From: CADDZP01 sp035948135
GTDB lineage: Bacteria > Actinomycetota > Acidimicrobiia > Acidimicrobiales > AC-14
Reading direction: 5' to 3'
DNA: 64,000 bases
Assembly: GCA_035948135.1 (NCBI GenBank)
Contig: DASZJL010000194.1
Span: 19,501-83,500 of the forward strand
The notes beneath the pieces are model-generated. The model saw only the letters and a list, made by a program, of their open reading frames with translations, searched no databases and had not been told where the DNA came from. A program made the position numbers and the translations under genes. This document shows positions 51,523 to 59,286 of this stretch, in pieces (the first letter of the stretch is position 1; every line of letters starts with the position of its first letter).

Positions 51523-53243
51523 CAGACCTCGGCACGATCGTCCTGGCGATGGCGGCTGCCGCTGGCGCGTGGTGCGCGTGGCCGGTGCCGCTGCCTCTTG
51601 CCGCCTCTGTTGTTGTCATCGCCCTCCTCGGCCGTTGGCCGGCGGTGCTCGTGCTCGGTGTAGCGCTGCTGACGGCGACGCTGTCGGCTCGCTCGTGGGC
51701 AGGGCTCCACCCGCCGCGGGAGGGTTCCATCGCCGGGGTCGTCACCCTGATCGGCGATCCGGCGCCGTTCCAGGGCGAGACGCGGGTCGAGGTGCGCATC
51801 GGGAAGAAACGGGTCGAGGCGTGGGCCCACGGCGCCAGTGCCCGGGCCCTCACCGATCGGCTCGCGGGGGAACGGGTCGTCATGGCGGGCCGCATCGAGC
51901 CGGTGCCGGCCACCTCGCGGGCTCGCTTGGCCGCCCGCCACATCGCGGCGCGCCTCGCGGTCGACCGAGTCGGGGCCTGGCACGTCGGCGATCCGGCCAG
52001 TCGTCTGGCCAACGGCGTCCGGCGCACACTGGCACGAGGCGCGGAGTCGCTCTCTCCGTCGCACCGGTCGCTCTTCCTCGGCTTCGTCCTCGGTGACGAC
52101 CGCGGGCAGACGCCCGAAGTGGTCGACGACTTCCGCGGCTCGGGGCTCACCCATCTTCTGGTCGTGTCGGGCGAGAACCTGGCGTTCGTGCTCGCCCTGG
52201 TCGCTCCGGTCCTGCGCCGGATGGCGATCGGCGGGCGGCTGTTGGCGGCGGTGGGCGTGCTCCTCTTCTTCGGGCTGCTCACCCGCTGGGAGCCGTCGGT
52301 CCTGCGAGCGGTGGCGATGGTGTCGGTATCGATGGCGGCGTGGGCGCTGGGACGGCCCACGTCGACCGTCCGACTCCTCGCGCTCGCCGTCACCGGCCTC
52401 CTTCTCGTCGACCCGTTGCTCGTCCACTCGGTGGGCTTCCTGCTGTCGGTCGGGGCGTGCGCGGGCATTGCCGTGCTCGCTCGTCCCATCGCCGATGCCC
52501 TGCCGGGGCCGCGTGCGCTCGCCGGCGCCCTCGGCGTCACGATGGCGGCCCAGCTGGGTGTGGCGCCGGTGCTCGTGCCCGTGTTCGGCGGGCTCCCGGT
52601 GGCGTCACTCCCCGCCAACCTCCTCGCCGTGCCCGCCGCCGGGCCGGTGATGATGTGGGGCGTCGCGGCCGGACTACCGGCCGGCATCGTCGGGGGTGCC
52701 GTCGCCCGGATCGTCTGCGTTCCGACCGGCATCCTCATCGCCTGGATCGCGGGCGTGGCCCAGTGGTCGGCGGCCGCGCCGCTGGGGCAACTGGGCATGG
52801 GCCACCTCCTCGTGCTCGGCGGCCTGGTCCTGACCGGCGCCGCCATCCGCAGCCGGCGGGGCCGATTCGCGGTCGTGGCAGCCGCCACCGTCGTCCTCCT
52901 TCAGCCGGCGGCGGCGCTGGCCGCCGGCCCTCGTCCGGCGTGGGGGAGCGCGGTCGCGTCTGGTGCCCGTCTGTGGCGGGCCGGCGGCGCCACGGTGCTC
53001 GTGGTCGACTCCGCCCGCGCCGACCAGTTGCTGCGAGGCGTGCACGGCGCCGGCGTGCGCCAGATCGACCTGCTCGTCATGACCCGACCTACCAAATCCA
53101 CGTCAGCCGCAGTGGCGTCGCTGCTGGCCCGAGTCCGCGTCCGGGCCGTCGCCCGAACCGTCGGCGACGCCGTGGTCGGGCCCATGGCGGTGCAGATGCG
53201 GCCCGCGGCCAAGGGCATCGAGGTCCGCGTCACGCGCCGATAG
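51519..53243 (+). CDS. comEC: ComEC/Rec2-like DNA channel protein
   Basis: A 574-residue polytopic protein. An N-terminal OB-like outer part (about 60-150) is followed by the Competence domain with many membrane segments (GSGLTHLLVVSGENLAFV is the signature). The C-terminal part keeps the start of a metallo-beta-lactamase fold, but where an HxHxDH ligand set would be expected it has VMTRPTKST, and it is short. The hydrolase half therefore looks inactive or lost. GTG 51519 overlaps comEA. Confidence 0.88.
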   Translation: MTDLGTIVLAMAAAAGAWCAWPVPLPLAASVVVIALLGRWPAVLVLGVALLTATLSARSWAGLHPPREGSIAGVVTLIGDPAPFQGETRVEVRIGKKRVEAWAHGASARALTDRLAGERVVMAGRIEPVPATSRARLAARHIAARLAVDRVGAWHVGDPASRLANGVRRTLARGAESLSPSHRSLFLGFVLGDDRGQTPEVVDDFRGSGLTHLLVVSGENLAFVLALVAPVLRRMAIGGRLLAAVGVLLFFGLLTRWEPSVLRAVAMVSVSMAAWALGRPTSTVRLLALAVTGLLLVDPLLVHSVGFLLSVGACAGIAVLARPIADALPGPRALAGALGVTMAAQLGVAPVLVPVFGGLPVASLPANLLAVPAAGPVMMWGVAAGLPAGIVGGAVARIVCVPTGILIAWIAGVAQWSAAAPLGQLGMGHLLVLGGLVLTGAAIRSRRGRFAVVAAATVVLLQPAAALAAGPRPAWGSAVASGARLWRAGGATVLVVDSARADQLLRGVHGAGVRQIDLLVMTRPTKSTSAAVASLLARVRVRAVARTVGDAVVGPMAVQMRPAAKGIEVRVTRR

Positions 53244-53276
53244 GAGAACGCTGAGCGCTCTCCTAGGGTCGACGCC

Positions 53277-54113
53277 GTGCGCCTCCGTCTCGGCGAACGC
53301 GAGTACGACATCACCACCCGAGCGCTCGTCATGGGCATCGTCAACCGCACCCCTGACTCGTTCTTCGACAAGGGCCGCTACTTCGACATGGACGAATCGC
53401 TGAAGCTCGCCGACCAGCTCGTGGCCGACGGCGCCGACATCATCGACGTGGGCGGCGTCAAGGCCGGTCCCGGCCCCGACGTGACGCTCGAGGAGGAGCT
53501 CGAGCGCGTGATCCCCGCCGTCGAAGCCCTGCACGCCCGCGTCGACGTGCCGCTGTCGATCGACACCTGGCGGGCCGAGGTCGCTCGCCAGGCCTACGCG
53601 GTCGGCGCCGTGGTTGGCAACGACATCAGCGGGTTCGGGGACCCCGACTACCTCCCGGTCAGTGCGGCCGCCAACGCGACCGTCGTCGCCACCCACATCC
53701 GGCTGGCCCCGCGCGTCCCCGATCCCGAGCCCCACTACGACAACGACGACGTGGTCACGGCCGTGTGCGACTTCCTCGTCGACCGCGCCCGCCGAGCGGC
53801 TGAGGCGGGCATCCCGCCCGAGCGGATCGTGCTCGATGCCGGCCTCGACCTGGGCAAGACGTGGGAGCAGTCGCTGGAGCTCCTACGCGCCTCCGACCGA
53901 CTGGCAGCGCTCGGCTACCCGCTGCTGCTCTCGGCATCGAACAAGACCTACCTCGGCCGTTTCCTCGACCTCGAGATCGACGAGCGCAACGACGCCTCGC
54001 TGGCGTCGGCCGCGCTCGGGGTGACCCTCGGCTGCCGCATCGTGCGGGCGCACGACGTGCGGGCCACGCGAAGGGTCTGCGACGTCCTGGCCGCGGTACT
54101 GGAGGCCGCCTGA
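53277..54113 (+). CDS. Dihydropteroate synthase homologue, FolP2-like
   Basis: A 278-residue TIM-barrel pterin-binding protein. It has GIVNRTPDSFFDKG in place of the usual NVTPDSFSDGG, then ADIIDVGGVKAGPG, PLSIDTWRAEVA, NDISGFGDP and LDAGLDLGKT. The NRTPDSF variant is that of the mycobacterial FolP2 type, for which normal synthase activity has been doubted. Start is GTG 53277, seven bases after a TAGGGT box. It overlaps holA by one base. Another folP might exist elsewhere in the genome. Confidence 0.85.
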   Translation: MRLRLGEREYDITTRALVMGIVNRTPDSFFDKGRYFDMDESLKLADQLVADGADIIDVGGVKAGPGPDVTLEEELERVIPAVEALHARVDVPLSIDTWRAEVARQAYAVGAVVGNDISGFGDPDYLPVSAAANATVVATHIRLAPRVPDPEPHYDNDDVVTAVCDFLVDRARRAAEAGIPPERIVLDAGLDLGKTWEQSLELLRASDRLAALGYPLLLSASNKTYLGRFLDLEIDERNDASLASAALGVTLGCRIVRAHDVRATRRVCDVLAAVLEAA

Positions 54114-55165
54114 TGGCCACGAGCACCGACCTCCCGGTGTACCTGGTGCGGGGCGACGACCCGGTACTGAGCGGCGACGCCGTCCGCGACCTCGTCGCCG
54201 ACCTCGTCGGCGACGACGATCCTTCTTTCGCGGTCGAGGATCTCTCTGGCGACGACTACGAGATCGCCGCGGTGGTGGAGGCCGCCCAGACCCCACCGTT
54301 TTTCGGTGACCACCGCGTGGTGGTGGCCCGGGCGATCGGCCGGTTCTCAGCCCAGGACGTGGCCCCGCTGGTTTCGTACCTGGCCGATCCTCTTGCCACG
54401 ACTGCCCTCGTCCTCGTGGGCGGCGGCGGCCAGATCGCACGTGGGCTCCTCGACGCCGTGAAGAAGTCAGGGCACATCGTCGACGCCGGCGCTCCCTCGA
54501 GCGGCAAGGCCCGACAGTCCTGGCTCACGGCCCAGCTCAAGGCGTCGCCGGTGGACCTCACCGCCGGCGCGGCCGAGCTCCTCGGCTCTCACCTGGGCGA
54601 GGACGTCGGTCGGCTGCCCAGCCTGCTCGAGATGCTCACCGCTGCCCATGGCGAGGGTGCTCAGGTGGACGAGGAGGATCTCGAGCCGTTTCTCGGCGAA
54701 GCGGGCGGCGTTGCGCCCTGGGACCTGACCGACGCCATCGACCGCGGTGACACGGCCGCGGCCCTCGAGAACCTCCACCGCCAGCTCGGCGCCGGGCGCC
54801 ACCCGCTGGTCGTCCTCGCCAGCCTGCACAACCACTACACGCGCATCCTCCGGTTGGAGGGCTCGGATGCAGCCGACGAGAAGGCGGCCGCCGAGATGCT
54901 GGGGATCAAAGGCTCGACGTTCCCGGCCCGCAAGGCCCTGAGCCAGGCGCGCCGCATCGGCCACGACGCTGTCGCTCGCGCCATCACGCTCCTGGCCGAT
55001 GCCGACCTCGCCCTGAAAGGGGCGATCGAGTGGCCCGACGGGCTCGTGCTCGAGGTGCTCGTGGCCCGGCTGAGCAGGCTCGGTGGCGCTACGAGGACGG
55101 GAACGCGTTCGGGATCGTCGCCGGCGGCGTCCCGATCACGATCGCGATCTCCTCGAGGTTCTTGA
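54113..55165 (+). CDS. holA: DNA polymerase III subunit delta
   Basis: A 350-residue clamp-loader subunit that opens the beta sliding clamp. The sequence follows the delta pattern: PVYLVRGDDPVLSGDAVRDL, VVEAAQTPPFFGDHRVVVARAI, ALVLVGGG and GVAPWDLTDAIDRGD. The last 25 residues are Arg/Ser-rich and overlap the convergent lipoprotein gene by 77 bases. The position between comEC and rpsT is the conserved bacterial order. Confidence 0.92.
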   Translation: MATSTDLPVYLVRGDDPVLSGDAVRDLVADLVGDDDPSFAVEDLSGDDYEIAAVVEAAQTPPFFGDHRVVVARAIGRFSAQDVAPLVSYLADPLATTALVLVGGGGQIARGLLDAVKKSGHIVDAGAPSSGKARQSWLTAQLKASPVDLTAGAAELLGSHLGEDVGRLPSLLEMLTAAHGEGAQVDEEDLEPFLGEAGGVAPWDLTDAIDRGDTAAALENLHRQLGAGRHPLVVLASLHNHYTRILRLEGSDAADEKAAAEMLGIKGSTFPARKALSQARRIGHDAVARAITLLADADLALKGAIEWPDGLVLEVLVARLSRLGGATRTGTRSGSSPAASRSRSRSPRGS

Positions 55166-55754
55166 GCACGATCGTCGACGCGTCGCCGGTGAACTGCTGG
55201 CCCGCGACGTAGACCTTGTACGGCTTGTCGGGTGCGCAGTAGCCGCCGACGCAGTCGTTGTTGAACCGGACGCCCCACTCCGTGAACAGCTGGCCGAGGT
55301 TGATCTGGCGCTCCTTGTCGTTCTCGACGTGGAGGATCCCGCTGTCGTCGTGGGTGTGCAGGGGCGAGATGCACGGGTGCGAGCACGGTCCGGTGAGGCC
55401 CGCTGCCCCTTGACCGTCCTGGATCCCCACCTTGGCGTTGGGATCGCCGCCGATGCCGATGCCCGCGGGAACGACCGTGGGCTGCCCGTCGACGTACACG
55501 TCCAGGTGGGCGTGCACGTGGAAGAACAGCTGCTCGGACTTGAAGGCCGGCAGCCCGGCGGCCGCCACCCGGGCGATGGCGTCGTCGGGCCGGGGCCAGG
55601 GCGCGGGACCGGCGTTGACCTCCAGGTGCGGGGGAACGGCGGTCGGGACCGTCGTCGACTTGGCAGCGGTGCCGCCGCCGCCACCGCAGCCGGCCACGAG
55701 CGCGCCGACCAAGAGGACGAGCGGGACAGCGAGGACGCGAGGCCGCAGGTTCAG
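55089..55754 (-). CDS. His-rich lipoprotein of unknown function
   Basis: About 221 residues. The signal NLRPRVLAVPLVLLVGALVAGC ends in a lipobox (LVAGC; key residues L, A, G, C). The outer part has FHVHAHLDVYVDG, a Cys-His cluster CSHPCISPLHTHDDSGILHVEN and a later CVGGYC, suggesting metal or copper binding. The first standard start, TTG 55712, leaves too short a signal. A CTG at 55754, overlapping the rpsT stop (CTGA), gives a complete one. Its 3' end overlaps holA by 77 bases. Confidence 0.72.
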   Translation of the reverse strand: MNLRPRVLAVPLVLLVGALVAGCGGGGGTAAKSTTVPTAVPPHLEVNAGPAPWPRPDDAIARVAAAGLPAFKSEQLFFHVHAHLDVYVDGQPTVVPAGIGIGGDPNAKVGIQDGQGAAGLTGPCSHPCISPLHTHDDSGILHVENDKERQINLGQLFTEWGVRFNNDCVGGYCAPDKPYKVYVAGQQFTGDASTIVLKNLEEIAIVIGTPPATIPNAFPSS

Positions 55755-56014
55755 GAGGACGTGCGGGCCAGGCGGCGCATCAAGCGGGACTTGCGGTTCG
55801 CCGCCTGGTTCTTGTGGATGACGCCCTGGGCGGCGGCCTTGTCGATCCGCTTCATGGCGGCGCGCAGGGCCTCGGCGGAGTCATCGGCGCCGGACGCAGC
55901 TGCGTCGACCGCCCGCTTGACGCGCGTCTTGACCTCGGAGCGCACGGCCTTGTTCCGGAGACGACGGCGCTCGTTCTGGCGGTTGCGTTTGATCTGGCTC
56001 TTGATGTTCGCCAT
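55751..56014 (-). CDS. rpsT: 30S ribosomal protein S20
   Basis: 87 residues, complete. It starts MANIKSQIKRNRQNERRRLR and contains DKAAAQGVIHKNQAANRKSRL. Start is ATG 56014. It is divergent from lepA by 63 bases and followed on the same strand by the lipoprotein gene, with overlapping codons. Confidence 0.96.
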   Translation of the reverse strand: MANIKSQIKRNRQNERRRLRNKAVRSEVKTRVKRAVDAAASGADDSAEALRAAMKRIDKAAAQGVIHKNQAANRKSRLMRRLARTSS

Positions 56015-56077
56015 GCCGGGCCTGCAGGCTACCGGCTCGACGGCGTACGGCGGGAAACGCGTCAAGATCGAAGGGTT

Positions 56078-57865
56078 GTGATCCCCCCCGACCGGCTCCG
56101 CGCCTTCAGCATCATCGCCCATATCGACCATGGGAAGACGACGCTGACCGACCGCATCCTGGAGCTCACGAGCGCCGTCGACCCCCGCCAGATGCGCGAG
56201 CAGTACATGGACTCCATGGACCTCGAGCGGGAGCGGGGCATCACCATCAAGGCGCAGAACGTGCGGCTGACGTGGAAGGACCACACGTTGCAGCTCATCG
56301 ACACGCCCGGCCACGTGGACTTCGGCTACGAGGTCTCCCGGAGTCTGGCCGCGTGCGAGGGCGCGGTCCTGCTCATCGACGCCTCCCAGGGGATTCAGGC
56401 CCAGACCCTGGCCAACGCCTACCAGGCGATCGACCACGATCTCGAGATCGTGCCCGTCCTCAACAAGATCGACCTGCCGAGTGCCGACCCCGAGCGCTTC
56501 TCGGCCGAGATCGAGAACGTGCTCGGCATCCCCGCCGACTCCATTCTCCACGTGAGCGCCAAGACGGGGGAGGGAGTGCCCGAGCTCCTCGACGCCATCG
56601 TCGACCGGGTCCCGCCGCCGAAGGGCGACGCCGGTACCCCGCTCCGCGGGCTGATCTTCGACTCCTATTACGACCAGTACCGGGGTGTCGTCAGCGCCGT
56701 GCGCGTCATGGAGGGCAGGCTCTCCTCCGGGTCACGGCTGTGGTTCATGCAGGCGAGGGCGGTCCACGACATCGAGGAGATCGGCGTGCGCACGCCCGAC
56801 AACGTGCCCGTCGCCGAGCTCGGGCCGGGCGAGGTCGGCTACCTCATCGCCGGCATCAAGGACGTGGCCGAGGCTCGCTCGGGCGAGACGGTCACCGAGG
56901 CAGCTCGCCGGGCCGACGAGCCGCTAACCGGCTACCGCGACCCCAAGCCCATGGTGTTCTGCGGGCTGTACCCGGTGGAAGGCGACGACTTCGCCGAGCT
57001 GCGCGAGGCGCTGGAGAAGCTGCGCCTGAACGACGCATCCTTCAACTACGAGCCGGAGACGTCGGGCGCCCTCGGGTTCGGGTTCCGGTGCGGGTTCCTC
57101 GGTCTTCTGCACATGGAGATCGTGCGTGAGCGTCTCGAGCGGGAGTTCGACCTGTCACTGATCGCCACCGCCCCGAGCGTGGAGTACCTCGCCCATCTCA
57201 CCAACGGCCAGGTCCTCGAGGTCGACAACCCGTCGGACATGCCGCCGCCCAACGAGCTGGAGAGCATCGAGGAGCCGTTCTTCACCGTCACCATCCTCCT
57301 GCCGGCCGAGTACACGGGCACGGTCATGGACCTCTGCCAGACGCGGCGCGGGGAGATGGTGAAGATGGAGTACCTGTCGGAGGATCGCCTCGAGCTGGTG
57401 TACCGGATCCCGCTGGCCGAGGTCGTCGTCGACTTCTTCGACCAGCTCAAGGGACGGACGAAGGGCTACGCCTCCCTCGACTACGAGCCCGCGGGCTACG
57501 TCGCCGCGAACCTGGTGAAGGTCGACGTCCTGCTCAACAACGTGCCCGTCGACGCCTTCAGCGCGATCGTGCATCGCGACGAGGCCGCGGACTACGGGCG
57601 CAAGATGACTGCCCGCCTACGTGAGCTCATCCCCCGGCAGATGTTCGACGTCCCGATCCAGGCCGCGGTCGGCGGCCGGATCATCGCCCGCGAGACGGTG
57701 AAGGCCAAACGCAAGGACGTCCTTGCCAAGTGCTACGGCGGCGACGTCAGCCGCAAACGCAAGCTCCTCGAGCGCCAGAAGGAAGGCAAACGCCGCATGA
57801 AGAACATCGGCCGCGTCGAGGTCCCCCAAGAAGCCTTCATCTCCGCGCTGCGTTTGGATGAGTAG
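56078..57865 (+). CDS. lepA: Elongation factor 4 (LepA)
   Basis: A 595-residue translational GTPase that acts on stalled or maturing ribosomes. G1 is AHIDHGKT (residues 14-21), G2 RGITIKAQNVRL, G3 DTPGHVDF, G4 NKID and G5 SAKTG. The LepA-specific C-terminal domain ends in RRMKNIGRVEVPQEAFISAL. Start is GTG 56078 at the beginning of the G domain. A longer frame upstream is shadow of rpsT. Confidence 0.96.
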   Translation: MIPPDRLRAFSIIAHIDHGKTTLTDRILELTSAVDPRQMREQYMDSMDLERERGITIKAQNVRLTWKDHTLQLIDTPGHVDFGYEVSRSLAACEGAVLLIDASQGIQAQTLANAYQAIDHDLEIVPVLNKIDLPSADPERFSAEIENVLGIPADSILHVSAKTGEGVPELLDAIVDRVPPPKGDAGTPLRGLIFDSYYDQYRGVVSAVRVMEGRLSSGSRLWFMQARAVHDIEEIGVRTPDNVPVAELGPGEVGYLIAGIKDVAEARSGETVTEAARRADEPLTGYRDPKPMVFCGLYPVEGDDFAELREALEKLRLNDASFNYEPETSGALGFGFRCGFLGLLHMEIVRERLEREFDLSLIATAPSVEYLAHLTNGQVLEVDNPSDMPPPNELESIEEPFFTVTILLPAEYTGTVMDLCQTRRGEMVKMEYLSEDRLELVYRIPLAEVVVDFFDQLKGRTKGYASLDYEPAGYVAANLVKVDVLLNNVPVDAFSAIVHRDEAADYGRKMTARLRELIPRQMFDVPIQAAVGGRIIARETVKAKRKDVLAKCYGGDVSRKRKLLERQKEGKRRMKNIGRVEVPQEAFISALRLDE

Positions 57866-57885
57866 CCGCGGCTAACGTCCAAAGC

Positions 57886-58218
57886 ATCGACGCGAGCTTC
57901 CAAATCGAGAAGCTGGGGGGACACACGGTGTTGGCCGCACAGGGCGAGATCGACATCGCTGCTGTTCCCTCCTTCCGCGACCAGTTGCGTCGCGTGGTCG
58001 AGGACGGCTCGCCGTCGATCGTCATCGACCTGAGCGGGGTGCGCTTCATCGACTCCGCCGGGCTGCGGGTGCTGGTCGACGGCCTGACCAGGGCGCGGCG
58101 GCGGGACGCAGACTTGCGAGTGGCGTGCCCGAGCGCCAGCCTGCGCCGCACGTTCGAGATCAGCGGGCTCGACAAGGTGATGAACGTCCACGACTCCATC
58201 GAGGACGCCACCTCCTGA
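57886..58218 (+). CDS. STAS-domain protein (anti-sigma factor antagonist type)
   Basis: About 110 residues forming a single STAS domain: AAQGEIDIAAVPSFRDQL, then VIDLSGVRFIDSAGLRVLVD with the phosphorylatable Ser in DSAGL. The first standard start, GTG 57928, lacks the first strand (FQIEKLGGHTV). The frame is open upstream, with ATC at 57886 seven bases after TAACGT and no ATG, GTG or TTG. ATC is therefore taken as start. The partner could be the RsbW-like ATPase at 665, but the genes are far apart. Confidence 0.8.
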   Translation: MDASFQIEKLGGHTVLAAQGEIDIAAVPSFRDQLRRVVEDGSPSIVIDLSGVRFIDSAGLRVLVDGLTRARRRDADLRVACPSASLRRTFEISGLDKVMNVHDSIEDATS

Positions 58219-58233
58219 CCCACCGTCAGCCCG

Positions 58234-58260
58234 CTGGCACTCGGTATCATCGATTGCCAG
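58234..58260 (+). promoter_or_regulatory. CIRCE operator of the hrcA-dnaJ operon
   Basis: CTGGCACTC-N9-GATTGCCAG, one mismatch between the arms, with the 9-9-9 layout of CIRCE (consensus TTAGCACTC-N9-GAGTGCTAA). TATCAT, a likely -10, lies inside the spacer (58245-58250). The repressor HrcA is encoded 11 bases downstream. Confidence 0.85.
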
Positions 58261-58270
58261 AGGTGCACTG

Positions 58271-59281
58271 ATGCTCGATGATCGCAAGGCCGCCGTCCTC
58301 CGTGCGGTTGTGCGCGAGTACATCGAGACCGCGCAGCCGGTCGGGTCGGCCCACGTGGCCCGCACCGGCGACCTCAACGTCTCGCCGGCCACGGTCCGCA
58401 ACGAGATGGCCGCCCTCGAGCGCGAGGGCTATCTCGCCCAGCCGCACACCAGCGCCGGGCGGGTGCCCACCGACCAGGGCTACCGCTTCTTCGTCGACCA
58501 GCTGACGGCGCCCGGTGCCCTGCCCGCTCCGCAGCGCCAGCAGGTGCGGGAGTTCTTCGCCAAGGCCCACGGCGAGATCGAGTCGATGTTGCACGACACC
58601 AGCAGCCTCCTTTCCGGGCTCACGAGCTACGCCGCCCTCGTCCTGGCCCCGCCCAGCGAACGCGCCACCGTGCGGTCCGTGCAGGTCGTCGGGCTCACCG
58701 ACCGGGTGGCCATGGCCGTCGTGGTGCTCTCGAACGGCACCGTCGAAAAGGCGATGCTCGAGCTCGACGCCGAGCTCGGCGACGAGCGCCTCGCCGCCGC
58801 CACGTCCCATCTGAGCGCCCACCTCGAGGGCAGGTCGCTGGCCGAGGACACGGTCGTGCCCGCCAGCGGCGACCGGCGCCTCGACGGGCTCGTCACCTCC
58901 GTGCTCGACGCCCTCGGCAGCCCCGGCGACCGCGACCACGACCAGGTCTACGTGGGCGGCGCTTCGCGCATGGCCGCGGCGTTCGACGCCGTCGACACGG
59001 TGCGCCAGGTGCTGGCCATTCTCGAGCAGCAGTACGTGGTCGTGAGCCTGCTGCGGGAGGTCATCGACAACGAGGGCGAGCAGGGCATCAGTGTCTCCAT
59101 CGGCACCGAGCTCGGCGTGCAGCCGTTGGCGGCGTGCTCGATCGTGGTGGCGCCCTACGAGATCGAAGGCGAGGCGCTCGGCACCGTCGGCGTGCTCGGG
59201 CCGACGCGGATGAACTACCCGCAGGCCATGGCGGCCGTTGCCATCGTCAGCGAACGACTCGGCCGAAGTCTCAGCGCCTGA
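58271..59281 (+). CDS. hrcA: Heat-inducible repressor HrcA
   Basis: A 336-residue repressor. The winged-helix N terminus has VRNEMAALEREGYLAQPHTSAGRVPTDQGYRFFVD (key residues VRNEM, PHTSAGR and YRxxVD). The C terminus is the GAF-like oligomer domain with GTELGVQPLAACSIVVAPY. ATG 58271 follows AGAGG. The CIRCE site just upstream implies autoregulation. dnaJ follows 5 bases later; groESL, the usual other target, is not in the window. Confidence 0.95.
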   Translation: MLDDRKAAVLRAVVREYIETAQPVGSAHVARTGDLNVSPATVRNEMAALEREGYLAQPHTSAGRVPTDQGYRFFVDQLTAPGALPAPQRQQVREFFAKAHGEIESMLHDTSSLLSGLTSYAALVLAPPSERATVRSVQVVGLTDRVAMAVVVLSNGTVEKAMLELDAELGDERLAAATSHLSAHLEGRSLAEDTVVPASGDRRLDGLVTSVLDALGSPGDRDHDQVYVGGASRMAAAFDAVDTVRQVLAILEQQYVVVSLLREVIDNEGEQGISVSIGTELGVQPLAACSIVVAPYEIEGEALGTVGVLGPTRMNYPQAMAAVAIVSERLGRSLSA

Positions 59282-59286
59282 CCACG

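Noticed and set aside
55814..56077. N-terminal extension of LepA
   Set aside because: The extra 88 codons are antisense to rpsT, and the normal LepA start matches GTG 56078.
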